From Neptuniibacter sp. (lineage in GTDB: Bacteria > Pseudomonadota > Gammaproteobacteria > Pseudomonadales > Balneatricaceae), in the NCBI GenBank assembly GCA_030149405.1, contig JASBRM010000002.1, forward strand, positions 1 through 7,870: 7,870 nt of DNA, written 5' to 3'. Positions 1 through 6,927 of the stretch are shown in pieces; the stretch's first letter is position 1, and each line of letters starts with the position of its first letter. Below the pieces are notes generated by a model that saw only the letters and a program-made list of their open reading frames with translations, was not told the DNA's origin and did no database searches. The position numbers were made by a program, and so were the translations under genes.

Positions 1-1
1 T

Positions 2-961
2 ACAGCAGGTCCGTTCGAGTTCATGATTGCGATTGGTTTCTCGTTTGAATACGTACTGACTAACCTGCTGTTCGTTCCATTTATGTCGGGCGCTGCACAC
101 AACGGCGATATGGCGACAGTTACCTTTGGTTTCTCTGCACAGTCGGATGAAGCACGTCATATGACACTGGGTCTTGAGATCATCAAATTCCTGCTGGAAC
201 AGCATGAAGACAATGTACCAATCGTTCAGAAGTGGATCGATAAGTGGTTTTGGCGCGGTAGCCGTTTGTTGACCATCGTTGCGATGATGATGGACTACAT
301 GCTGCCAAACAAAGTGATGTCCTGGAAAGAAGCTTGGGAAGTGTACTTTGAAGAAGCGGGTGGTGCGCTGTTTAAGGATCTCGCCCGTTACGGCATCAAG
401 ATGCCTAAGTACGCAGATGTAATTGAGAAAGAGAAAGAGCACATCTCCCATCAGGCGTGGTGGACGTTCTACACCCACGGTCATGCTGCTGGTTTCCATA
501 CCTGGATTCCAACAGATGAAGAGTTGGACTGGTTGTCTGAGAAGTATCCTGAAACTTTTGATAAGTACTACCGTCCTCGCTGGGAACTGGCTAAGAAGAT
601 GGAAGCAGAAGGTAAACGTTTCTATACCCAGGGTCTGCCGCAGCTTTGTACTACCTGTCAGATTCCGATGCTGTTCACTGAGATGGATGATCCGACTCAA
701 ACTTCTTATCGTGAATGTGAACATGAAGGCGAGCGTTACCACTTCTGCTCTGATGGTTGTAAGGACATCTTTGAGGAAGAACCTGAGAAGTTTGTTCAGT
801 CCTGGCTGCCTGTTCACCAGATATTCCAGGGCAACTGTGGTGGTCCGGATGTTGGTGATGTACTGAGCCAGTTCTACCGCATGAATGTGGGTGCGGATAA
901 CATGGATATCAAAGGCTCACCAGACGAAGAGCGCTGGAATAAGTGGAAAGGTGTTGCCTGA
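2..961 (+). CDS. dmpN: Phenol hydroxylase P3, large oxygenase (alpha) subunit, 5'-truncated
   Basis: This is the catalytic subunit of a multicomponent phenol hydroxylase (DmpN/MphN type), a soluble diiron monooxygenase that turns phenol into catechol in the cytoplasm. The reading frame is open from base 2 and no start is seen, so about 319 C-terminal residues of a protein that is usually a little over 500 long are present. The second half of the diiron site is visible: a Glu in the FEYVLTN segment (bases 47-49), and an ExxH pair in SDEARH with Glu at 149-151 and His at 158-160. The first ExxH lies outside the window. The C-terminus has a YHS-like metal-binding region with CxxC (bases 647-658) and FCSDGC (743-760), as is usual for this subunit. 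The stop is TGA at 959-961. It is followed by dmpO and dmpP in the standard N-O-P order, but after an unusually long gap. Family and subunit identity are secure; substrate range among phenols is not readable. Confidence 0.95.
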   Translation, partial: TAGPFEFMIAIGFSFEYVLTNLLFVPFMSGAAHNGDMATVTFGFSAQSDEARHMTLGLEIIKFLLEQHEDNVPIVQKWIDKWFWRGSRLLTIVAMMMDYMLPNKVMSWKEAWEVYFEEAGGALFKDLARYGIKMPKYADVIEKEKEHISHQAWWTFYTHGHAAGFHTWIPTDEELDWLSEKYPETFDKYYRPRWELAKKMEAEGKRFYTQGLPQLCTTCQIPMLFTEMDDPTQTSYRECEHEGERYHFCSDGCKDIFEEEPEKFVQSWLPVHQIFQGNCGGPDVGDVLSQFYRMNVGADNMDIKGSPDEERWNKWKGVA

Positions 962-965
962 TAAA

Positions 966-1182
966 GGCACCTGCGAACAGGTCTTGAGCTTTCTCTGTGG
1001 GTACTAACTTCTTAAAAAACGATAAATCGTTTTAGTACCCACCCTACGGGACCTACAGAGCGATCCAATTCCTGCGTTAACGATTTTCGACAGACCCCCA
1101 GTATGTCTGTAATCGTTGCCTTGATCTTGAATCGCTCTGTAAGTCAGAGGCGCACAAGACCTATTAGCAGGTACCTAGGTGC
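966..1182. repeat. Nested inverted-repeat element inserted between dmpN and dmpO
   Basis: Three sets of inverted repeats nest to give a closed three-way-junction fold. The outer stem pairs 967-986 with 1155-1174 (17 of 20 positions). A short CTCTG/CAGAG pair (993-997 with 1145-1149) can extend it inward. The first arm pairs 997-1007 with 1032-1042 perfectly (11 bp) and has an inner palindrome AAACGAT/ATCGTTT at 1017-1032. The second arm pairs 1050-1068 with 1127-1145 (17 of 19). Its tip pairs AACGATT (1079-1085) with AATCGTT (1111-1117) and ACAGAC (1090-1095) with GTCTGT (1105-1110), leaving a TTCG bulge and a 9-base loop. The outer end can slip, since GCACCT at 967-972 also pairs with AGGTGC at 1177-1182. 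No convincing open reading frame lies inside. The form resembles a MITE or a compound intergenic palindromic repeat. A structured RNA or mRNA processing site within the operon transcript is the main alternative. The pairing is read directly from the sequence; the mobile-element label is inference. Confidence 0.7.
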
Positions 1183-1231
1183 TCCAAAAAATAATAACGG
1201 TGGTTTGTCATGATGAGCCACCAATGAGATC

Positions 1232-1236
1232 AGGAG
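1232..1236 (+). promoter_or_regulatory. Ribosome binding site of dmpO
   Basis: AGGAG lies 7 bases before the ATG at 1244 and fixes the dmpO start. It is downstream of the inverted-repeat element, so dmpO keeps its own translation start despite the insertion-like gap. Confidence 0.75.
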
Positions 1237-1243
1237 AATAACA

Positions 1244-1606
1244 ATGCCTGTACAAGCTATTACGCCGGACTACAAAGGCGAAGTCATGGATAAGCGCGAA
1301 AACTTTGGTGATAACCAAGTGGTTTACGTGGGTTGGGATCATCATTTGATGTTCTGTGCTGCGTTCGCTTATCCGGTACCACCACAGATGCCTTTCAATG
1401 CTCTGTTAACTGAAGTAATGCCAACGACTTTTGGCTTGCACCCTGAGTTTGAAAAAGTGAACTGGGAAACTGCAGAGTGGTTATTAGACGGTCAGCCGTT
1501 TATTCCACAGCTGGATGTATCACTGGAAGAGCAGGGGATTGGTCACAAATCTCTGTTGCGTTTCCAGACCCCTGAACTGAAAGGATTCCAGAACGCGGGT
1601 GTATAA
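1244..1606 (+). CDS. dmpO: Phenol hydroxylase P4 subunit
   Basis: This is the small P4 subunit of the phenol hydroxylase complex (DmpO/MphO/PhO type), 120 residues and about the usual length. In the dmp system it is part of the oxygenase component and is needed for its function; a role in iron loading or assembly has been proposed for the family. Recognisable features are the N-terminal ITPDYKGEVMDKRENFG segment, the VYVGWDHHLMFCAAFAYP core and a C-terminal GIGHKSLLRFQTPEL segment. There is no signal peptide or membrane segment. The ATG start is supported by AGGAG at 1232-1236. It is separated from dmpN by 282 bases filled with inverted repeats, and dmpP follows after only 23 bases. The stop codon TAA (1604-1606) sits inside a small GC-rich hairpin. 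Identity is secure from gene order and sequence character. Confidence 0.93.
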   Translation: MPVQAITPDYKGEVMDKRENFGDNQVVYVGWDHHLMFCAAFAYPVPPQMPFNALLTEVMPTTFGLHPEFEKVNWETAEWLLDGQPFIPQLDVSLEEQGIGHKSLLRFQTPELKGFQNAGV

Positions 1607-1612
1607 CCCGCG
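1594..1612 (+). promoter_or_regulatory. Stem-loop spanning the dmpO stop codon
   Basis: CGCGGGT (1594-1600) and ACCCGCG (1606-1612) form a perfect 7-bp stem with loop GTATA. It encloses the dmpO stop codon and ends 6 bases before the dmpP ribosome binding site. There is no T-run after it, so it does not look like a terminator. It may affect translational coupling of dmpO and dmpP; that role is inference. Confidence 0.4.
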
Positions 1613-1629
1613 CTTTGTGGAGAATATTT

Positions 1630-2691
1630 ATGAGCTATGAAGTAACCATTGAACCCACCGGCGATGTCATCGAGGTGGAAGAGGGGCAGACCATTCTGGA
1701 TGCTGCACTCAGACAAGGGGTTTGGTTGCCGTTTGCCTGTGGTCACGGCACCTGCGCAACCTGTAAATGTCAGGTAACTGAGGGTGACGTTGAGATTGGT
1801 AATGCTTCACCCTTTGCCTTGATGGATATGGAGCGGGATGAGGGAATGATCCTCGCCTGCTGCGCAACTCCGGAATCGGATCTGGTGATTGAAGCTGACA
1901 TCGATGTGGATGATGACTTTGAAGGCTATCCGGTACGGGACTTCAAAGGCATCGTCACTGAAATTGTGGAGCTGTCACCCACCATCAGAGGCATTCACTT
2001 TGAACTGGATGACGCCATCGATTTTCAGGCGGGTCAGTATATCAACCTGAACATCCCGGGTGTGGAAGGTTCTCGAGCGTTCTCTATTGCGAACAAACCT
2101 TCTGATAACCAGAAGCTGGAACTGCATGTGCGAATGGTTCCTGGTGGTGCCGGTACGACTTATCTGCATGAAGAGTTGAAAGTTGGGGATGAGCTTGAAG
2201 TGTCAGGCCCTTACGGTCAGTTCTTTACCCGTTTGTCGGATCCTAAAGGGGCAATCTTTATTGCTGGTGGTTCGGGCTTATCCAGCCCTCAATCCATGAT
2301 TCTGGAAATGATCGAGAAGGGCGATCCCCGCGACATCTACTTATTCCAGGGCGCCCGTAATGTATCTGAACTTTATAATCGTGAGATCTTTGAAGCCTTG
2401 GATCAGTCCCATGACAACTTCCACTATATTCCGGCCCTGAATGCGCCGGAGGAAGACGATAACTGGGAAGGTTATAACTGCTTTGTACATGAAGCGGTGA
2501 ATGACTACTTTGATGGTAAGTGTGATGGCCATAAAGCGTATTTATGTGGGCCACCTCCTATGATTGACGCAGCTATTACAACTCTGATGCATGGCCGTTT
2601 GTTTGAACGTGATATCCATATGGAGCGCTTCTATACAGCCGCAGATGGTGCAGAAGAGCAAACTAAATCGGCTCTGTTTAAACGGATCTGA
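1630..2691 (+). CDS. dmpP: Phenol hydroxylase P5, NADH-dependent ferredoxin/FAD reductase
   Basis: This is the electron-transfer component of phenol hydroxylase: it takes electrons from NADH through FAD and a [2Fe-2S] cluster to the diiron oxygenase. The N-terminal plant-type ferredoxin domain (about residues 1-90) has the cluster cysteines C37, C42, C45 and C77 (CGHGTCATCKC, then ACC). The ferredoxin-reductase FAD domain (about 103-200) has RAFS at 149-152. The NAD domain follows, with AGGSG at 212-216 and CGPPPM at 306-311. The ATG at 1630 gives 353 residues, the same length as classical DmpP, and GGAGA at 1619-1623 precedes it by 6 bases. A TTG at 1615 in the same frame is an unlikely start because it lies upstream of that site. 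The protein is cytoplasmic. It is the last gene of this operon: a strong terminator follows within about 25 bases and no dmpQ is present. Confidence 0.95.
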   Translation: MSYEVTIEPTGDVIEVEEGQTILDAALRQGVWLPFACGHGTCATCKCQVTEGDVEIGNASPFALMDMERDEGMILACCATPESDLVIEADIDVDDDFEGYPVRDFKGIVTEIVELSPTIRGIHFELDDAIDFQAGQYINLNIPGVEGSRAFSIANKPSDNQKLELHVRMVPGGAGTTYLHEELKVGDELEVSGPYGQFFTRLSDPKGAIFIAGGSGLSSPQSMILEMIEKGDPRDIYLFQGARNVSELYNREIFEALDQSHDNFHYIPALNAPEEDDNWEGYNCFVHEAVNDYFDGKCDGHKAYLCGPPPMIDAAITTLMHGRLFERDIHMERFYTAADGAEEQTKSALFKRI

Positions 2692-2713
2692 TTTTTAAAA
2701 AATCGCTAAGCCC

Positions 2714-2742
2714 AAAAAAGCCAGCAATAAGCTGGCTTTTTT
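2714..2742. terminator. Bidirectional intrinsic terminator between dmpP and the convergent dehydrogenase gene
   Basis: Perfect 12-bp stem: AAAAAAGCCAGC (2714-2725), loop AATAA, GCTGGCTTTTTT (2731-2742). The T-run on the plus strand ends the phenol hydroxylase transcript 22 bases after dmpP. The A-run gives an equivalent T-run on the minus strand for the convergent gene, whose stop lies 26 bases away. Confidence 0.92.
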
Positions 2743-2768
2743 GTGTTGGTAACCGTATTTATATCAAG

Positions 2769-5600
2769 TTAACTGGTGGCTGCTTTTGATTGAGTGCACT
2801 GGTCAACCAGATAGACAATTGATTGGTAATCTATGCCTGAATGGTGACTCAAACCGATCTCACAGGTACGACTGGTGGAGTAACCACTGTTACAGCCTTC
2901 AACCTGAGTTGCTAGTGTGCTCAGTGCCGATTCATTCAGCTCCGGGGTGGTGAAACCTTTGTCACCTGCGAAACCGCAGCAGGTAATCTGATCAGGAATC
3001 ACCACATTCGTACTGCACGCTTGCATGAGTTCAACAATCTTCTGATCCAGTCCCATTCTGCGGGCAGAACAGGTGATGTGCAGAGCAACTTTGTCATCAA
3101 CTGGTTTGAAATCCAGCTTATCCATCATAAAGGTATGGATGAAATCCACCGGTTCAAACAGTTTGATCCGTTCGTCCAGATGATCTTTGAGCTGCATGGT
3201 ACAAGGGCTGGTATCACAATAAACCGGAATCTCTCCGTTATTGCTGGCTTCAAGCAGCATCTGTACGGTTTCCGCTGCTTTCGCATCGGCCTGATTAAAC
3301 ATGCCTTTGCTCTTAAATGGCATACCACAACATTGCTCTTTCAAACCCTGTGGGTAGATCACTTCAAAGCCCGCTTTACGTAGCAATGCTTCGGTTTTAT
3401 CAACCAGTGCGGTTTGTTCTTCAGCTCCACGAGCGGGCCCCATTGTGCGGCTGGCACAGCTTGGAAGGTAAATAACCTTGAGGGCATTATCGCTGGAGTT
3501 TGCTGTATCGTTCTTATTGTCAGTAGTAATGATTTTCGGTGCTGGAGTCGGCATTTCCGGGCTCCAGTAACCAATCTTATTACCAGAGATTTTTCGGGCC
3601 GTGCGAGTAACAGCGCCCATGGCTTTACTGCCTAAAACTGCGTGGCTGGCGTCCGCTACACCAAAAGCCGCTTTGGTTGCCGTTGTGACTGTGCCAAAGT
3701 GGTTTGCGATCCACTCAGAGACTCCTTCACGACTTTCATTTTTGTCGTGGCGAAGCTGTCTTACCAGATCTCCGGTGTTGATACCTACCGGGCATACGGT
3801 AGAGCAAAGTCCACAACCAGCACAGGTATCAATAGCCATGTAGTCATATTCATCGGCAAAGCTTTTTTGGTCTTCGCCATCAAGTAGCGCCAACTCTCGT
3901 TTGCCTATAATGCGTTGCCTTGGGCTTAACGTCAGATTACGAGAAGGGCACATACGTTCACAGAAACCACACTCGATACATTGATCGACAATATCACTCA
4001 CCGCCTGCATAGGTTTCAGGTTACTGATATGCAGTTTAGGGTTCTGTGTGATCATGACATCAGGGTTAAGAATGCCCTGTGGGTCGAAGATGCGCTTGAT
4101 CTCCAGCATGACGTTGTAGGCTTCATCGCCCCATTCTTTTTGTACGAATGGCGCCATGTTGCGGCCAGTACCATGTTCAGCTTTAAGTGAACCGTCATAT
4201 TTATTGACTACAACATCACAGACTTCATCAATAAAGCGTTCATAACGGTCAATAGCTTCTTTGCTGCCGAAGCCTTGCGAGAAGATAAAGTGTAGGTTGC
4301 CGTCCAACGCATGGCCGTAGATTACACCGTCATCATAGCCGTGTTTCTGCATCAGCTGTTGCAGATCGGTAAGAGCATCCGCCAGAGTTTCTATTGGGAA
4401 TGCGACGTCTTCAATCAGTGCGGTTGTGCCTTTAGGGCGGGTTGCACCCACTGCAGGGAAGATCCCTTTACGGATGTTCCAGTACGCCTGGTACTCAGAT
4501 GGCTTGTCGGTAAAAGTTGCAGGTACCACTAATTCCAGATCAGCAATTTCGGTCTTGATAGTAGCGATGTTAGCTTCCAGAACTGATTGTTCATCGGCCT
4601 CAGCCTGCACCAGAATCGCGGTAGCACCTTCAGGTACATCAGCAATGTAATCCGGTACGCCATCCATATGCTGAACCGCTTTCAGTGCAAAGTAGTCGAT
4701 CATCTCCGCAGCAGAAACCGGCGTCTTATTCAGTTTGAAACGGGTAACGGCAATACTGGCGGTACGGATATCCGGGAAGACCAGGAATGCTGAAGCTTTG
4801 AGCGGATACTTGCGGATGGTGTTGTGGGTGATTTCAGAGATGAAACCCAACGTGCCTTCTGAGCCAATCATCAGGCGGGCGATCATGTCGATTGGATCGT
4901 CCCATTCAAGCAGTGAACGCAAGCCATAACCGGTAGTGTTTTTAACTTCGTATTTACGCAGAATACGTTTACTCAACACTTCATTGCTGCGTAGTTGTTT
5001 GGCGAGCAACTCCACTTCAGAAATCATGGATGCATGGCTTTTTCTGAAAGCAGACCGGCTTTCTTCACAACCTGTATCCAGTACGGTGCCATCCAGAAAT
5101 ACAAAGCGTGCAGATTCCATAACACCGTAGGTATCCATGGAGTTCATGCCTGCCGCGTTGTTGATGGCAATGCCACCTACAGTGGCAGCATCAATCGAGG
5201 CGGGCATTGGCGCAAGCTGACGTTCAAGAGGAGCCAGATATTTATTGGCATCACCACCCAAAACACCGCATTGCATGCGGATTTTTTTACCATCTTCGAG
5301 AATTTCGTAATCTTTCCAGTCTGGAGTCAGTGACAACATGATTGAGTCAGTAATCGACTGCCCCGATAGACTGGTGCCTGATGCCCGGAAGGTAATTGGC
5401 AGGTCCATCTCTGTGGCAAGAGCCATCAGACGTATCATCTCTTCTTCTTTAGCGACCTGTACGATCACCTTTGGCATCAAGCGATAGAAGCTGGCATCGG
5501 TACCGTAGGCAAGGGTACGGAGGTAATCGGTAACAATCCGTTTTTCGGGGATGAACTCGGCCGCTTTGCCGATGAACTCCTGATACTTATCTTGTTGCAT
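2769..5600 (-). CDS. dld: FAD/4Fe-4S D-2-hydroxyacid dehydrogenase, probably quinone-linked D-lactate dehydrogenase
   Basis: This is a 943-residue flavo-iron-sulfur dehydrogenase, predicted to oxidise D-lactate (or a related D-2-hydroxyacid) to the 2-oxoacid and pass electrons to the quinone pool at the inner face of the membrane. The N-terminal PCMH-type FAD domain (about 35-260) shows FRASGTSLSGQS (71-82), PASIDAATVGG (133-143) and IGSEGTLGFISE (245-256). The FAD-linked oxidase C-terminal domain (about 270-515) has GHALDGNLHF (429-438) and KAEHGTGR (473-480). Two 4Fe-4S motifs follow at C541/544/547/551 and C593/596/599/603, then two cysteine-rich CCG repeats (C715 with CCG 757-759; C844 with CCG 874-876). 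Length and order match the Pseudomonas-type Dld. E. coli YdiJ (D-2-hydroxyglutarate dehydrogenase) is a related but longer alternative. No signal peptide is seen. The ATG at 5600 is preceded by AGGA (complement of 5608-5611). The gene is divergent from a LysR regulator. No lactate permease or lldD is seen beside it, so the substrate is inferred from family only. Confidence 0.85.
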   Translation of the reverse strand: MQQDKYQEFIGKAAEFIPEKRIVTDYLRTLAYGTDASFYRLMPKVIVQVAKEEEMIRLMALATEMDLPITFRASGTSLSGQSITDSIMLSLTPDWKDYEILEDGKKIRMQCGVLGGDANKYLAPLERQLAPMPASIDAATVGGIAINNAAGMNSMDTYGVMESARFVFLDGTVLDTGCEESRSAFRKSHASMISEVELLAKQLRSNEVLSKRILRKYEVKNTTGYGLRSLLEWDDPIDMIARLMIGSEGTLGFISEITHNTIRKYPLKASAFLVFPDIRTASIAVTRFKLNKTPVSAAEMIDYFALKAVQHMDGVPDYIADVPEGATAILVQAEADEQSVLEANIATIKTEIADLELVVPATFTDKPSEYQAYWNIRKGIFPAVGATRPKGTTALIEDVAFPIETLADALTDLQQLMQKHGYDDGVIYGHALDGNLHFIFSQGFGSKEAIDRYERFIDEVCDVVVNKYDGSLKAEHGTGRNMAPFVQKEWGDEAYNVMLEIKRIFDPQGILNPDVMITQNPKLHISNLKPMQAVSDIVDQCIECGFCERMCPSRNLTLSPRQRIIGKRELALLDGEDQKSFADEYDYMAIDTCAGCGLCSTVCPVGINTGDLVRQLRHDKNESREGVSEWIANHFGTVTTATKAAFGVADASHAVLGSKAMGAVTRTARKISGNKIGYWSPEMPTPAPKIITTDNKNDTANSSDNALKVIYLPSCASRTMGPARGAEEQTALVDKTEALLRKAGFEVIYPQGLKEQCCGMPFKSKGMFNQADAKAAETVQMLLEASNNGEIPVYCDTSPCTMQLKDHLDERIKLFEPVDFIHTFMMDKLDFKPVDDKVALHITCSARRMGLDQKIVELMQACSTNVVIPDQITCCGFAGDKGFTTPELNESALSTLATQVEGCNSGYSTSRTCEIGLSHHSGIDYQSIVYLVDQCTQSKAATS

Positions 5601-5607
5601 GATGAAA

Positions 5608-5611
5608 TCCT
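5608..5611 (-). promoter_or_regulatory. Ribosome binding site of the dehydrogenase gene
   Basis: AGGA on the minus strand lies 7 bases upstream of the ATG at 5600. It supports that start over downstream in-frame alternatives. Confidence 0.55.
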
Positions 5612-5658
5612 GTCAGTTGCAGCTTGCTTATTATCGTTTTAAGACAGGTTACCGAATC

Positions 5659-5688
5659 ACTATACTTGTATTAAGATATGTAATCGAA
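5659..5688 (-). promoter_or_regulatory. Predicted sigma-70 promoter of the dehydrogenase gene, with overlapping dyad
   Basis: On the minus strand, TTCGAT (complement of 5683-5688) and TATAGT (complement of 5659-5664) are spaced by 18 bases and resemble -35 and -10 elements. The -10 is good and the -35 weak. An imperfect dyad, ATACTT (5662-5667) with AAGATAT (5673-5679), starts within the -10 and fills part of the spacer. It has a size compatible with a LysR-type contact site. This is a sequence-based guess. Confidence 0.35.
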
Positions 5689-5725
5689 TTTGATTGATTC
5701 TAAAAGTTTAGTAATAAGATTGATA

Positions 5726-5730
5726 AAAGG
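5726..5730 (+). promoter_or_regulatory. Ribosome binding site of the LysR regulator gene
   Basis: AAAGG precedes the ATG at 5737 by 6 bases and the in-frame GTG at 5734 by only 3. This favours the ATG as the start. Confidence 0.5.
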
Positions 5731-5736
5731 TCGGTG

Positions 5737-6642
5737 ATGAATAATCTGGATGATATGTTGCTGTTTGCCCAGGTGGTGAAGTTAAAGTCATTCAGGGCTG
5801 TGGCTGAACAAAAGGGTGTTGCCAGTTCAGTGGTCAGCAAGCATATCTCACGACTGGAGCAGCATCTGGGCGTTCAGTTATTGATTCGAACTACTCGAAA
5901 ACTGAATCTGACTGAAGCCGGAGAGGAGTTTTTCCAGCATTGTCAGCAGTTGGAAAGCGGTGTGGCTTTGGCAGAGCAGGCGGTGTCCCTCCATGCGGAA
6001 CAACCAAAAGGGGTGCTGCGTATCGCCGCACCTATGATCTCTGGTCAATATTTTTTACCTGCTGTGATTGATCAGTATCTTAAAACCTATCCTCATATGA
6101 AAGTTGAGATGGAGATTAAAGATAGTTTTCAAGATCTGATCTCTTCGGGTTTCGATCTGGCCATTCGAACCGGTACTTTATCTGATTCGACTCTACGTGC
6201 TCGTCAGTTGGTTAATTCCCGGTGGTACGCTTATGCAGCTCCCGAGTATCTGGAAGAACATGGGGTGCCGGGTAGTGTATCTGACCTTGAACTGCATAAT
6301 TGTCTGGAGTTTCACTATCAGGAAACCGGTGCAAGCGAGTGGCCGGTGACGGTGAATGGGCAACCCGATAGCATCAAAATCAGTGGTCGCTTTCAAGCCA
6401 GTTCTTTGGTGAGCTTACGTGAAGCCGCAGTTGCCGGTATGGGCATCGCCTTTATGCCGGTTTATCTGGTAAGGGAACAGATAAATAGTGGTCAACTGGT
6501 GCCAGTTCTGCAGGAGAAAATCTTCAGAGACGTTGGGATCTACGCCATCTATCCAAATATTCGTTATGTCCCGAGAAAAATTAGCGCATTTATCGAATTA
6601 TTAGCAGAAGCTTACACAGAGCACTGCTGTGACTTTCACTAG
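5737..6642 (+). CDS. LysR-family transcriptional regulator
   Basis: This is a 301-residue LysR-type DNA-binding protein of normal family length. The N-terminal winged helix-turn-helix (about residues 3-62) includes FAQVVKLKSFRAVAEQKGV, the recognition segment around SSVVSKHISRLEQHLGVQLL, and RTTRKLNLTEAGEEF. A linker helix leads to a periplasmic-binding-protein-like effector domain that starts near GVLRIAAPM (about residue 92) and runs to the C-terminus. The domain style resembles the CrgA-like subgroup. The start is taken at ATG 5737; GTG 5734 would add one residue but leaves poor spacing to the ribosome binding site. The gene is divergent from the D-2-hydroxyacid dehydrogenase across 136 bases, the classic arrangement for a LysR activator and its target. 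It therefore probably controls that gene and itself. The effector cannot be read from sequence; a 2-hydroxyacid is a guess from context. Confidence 0.9.
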   Translation: MNNLDDMLLFAQVVKLKSFRAVAEQKGVASSVVSKHISRLEQHLGVQLLIRTTRKLNLTEAGEEFFQHCQQLESGVALAEQAVSLHAEQPKGVLRIAAPMISGQYFLPAVIDQYLKTYPHMKVEMEIKDSFQDLISSGFDLAIRTGTLSDSTLRARQLVNSRWYAYAAPEYLEEHGVPGSVSDLELHNCLEFHYQETGASEWPVTVNGQPDSIKISGRFQASSLVSLREAAVAGMGIAFMPVYLVREQINSGQLVPVLQEKIFRDVGIYAIYPNIRYVPRKISAFIELLAEAYTEHCCDFH

Positions 6643-6699
6643 GGTCTGCTAACACTAATTTCTTCGCCCCTGCTGGAGGCCATTAGTGTTAACAGGCCC
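6642..6699. repeat. Long palindromic hairpin immediately after lysR
   Basis: TAACACTAAT (6650-6659) pairs perfectly with ATTAGTGTTA (6682-6691). The stem continues outward through 6642-6648 with 6693-6699, with one mismatch and one G-T wobble, giving about 17 pairs around a 22-base loop. It begins at the last base of the lysR stop codon. It lacks a T-run, so it is not a standard intrinsic terminator on either strand. It may protect the 3' end of the lysR mRNA or be a copy of a dispersed palindromic repeat. It differs in sequence from the dmpN-dmpO element. Confidence 0.6.
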
Positions 6700-6783
6700 T
6701 GGCTTATAATCTCCACCCCTTCATTTACGCCTGTCATTTATAACCTCATAAAAACAATCAGTTAAACCGCATATTAATCTGGG

Positions 6784-6830
6784 TTAATGATTTGCTTACG
6801 CGGTTTTTAATCATTTGATTATTTGATCAA
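6784..6830 (+). promoter_or_regulatory. Candidate DmpR/XylR-type upstream activating sequences
   Basis: TTGATTATTTGATCAA at 6815-6830 matches 14 of 16 positions of the palindromic operator TTGATCAATTGATCAA as I recall it for the DmpR/XylR family of sigma-54 activators. The right half, TTGATCAA at 6823-6830, is perfect. A weaker copy (10 of 16) lies at 6784-6799, exactly 31 bases (three helical turns) upstream, which fits paired sites. The stronger site is centred about 130 bases before the predicted transcript start, a usual distance for such enhancers. The region also contains an inverted repeat AAACCGC/GCGGTTT (6764-6770 with 6800-6806). The sequence match is direct; the activator identity is inference. 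Confidence 0.5.
6808..6820. promoter_or_regulatory. Possible IHF site
   Basis: TAATCATTTGATT fits the reverse of the IHF consensus WATCAANNNNTTR at every defined position. It overlaps the left part of the stronger candidate activator site, so both may not be real. The surrounding DNA is AT-rich, which makes chance matches more likely. Confidence 0.3.
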
Positions 6831-6927
6831 GGATTTGGATTTTATTCTGCGCTTTCTATGCGGAAAATATGGTCTTAATGATCTTAACCTTATGTTATTT
6901 AAGGAATAAATATTAAAAAAAGATAGC

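Noticed and set aside
423..866. A 147-codon frame overlapping dmpN in another plus-strand frame
   Set aside because: It is arginine-rich and low in domain character, and lies fully within dmpN, whose protein sequence is unmistakable.
962..1243. Riboswitch, tRNA-like or integron attC interpretation of the dmpN-dmpO gap
   Set aside because: No known riboswitch core, tRNA anticodon arm or acceptor end, or pair of attC core boxes could be recognised. The fold is better described as nested inverted repeats.
3456..3475. TGGCAC inside the dehydrogenase gene as a sigma-54 element
   Set aside because: No TTGC element follows at the required spacing, and it lies within coding sequence.
3021..5333. 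Numerous plus-strand open frames of 60-120 codons opposite the dehydrogenase gene
   Set aside because: They lie antisense within a complete, motif-rich 943-residue gene, have no recognisable domains and lack ribosome binding sites of note. They are shadows of the real coding frame.
6683..6710. TATAAT at 6705-6710 as a sigma-70 -10 element
   Set aside because: The hexamer is perfect, but no acceptable -35 lies 16-18 bases upstream (TTAGTG at 6683-6688 is poor and is part of the hairpin).
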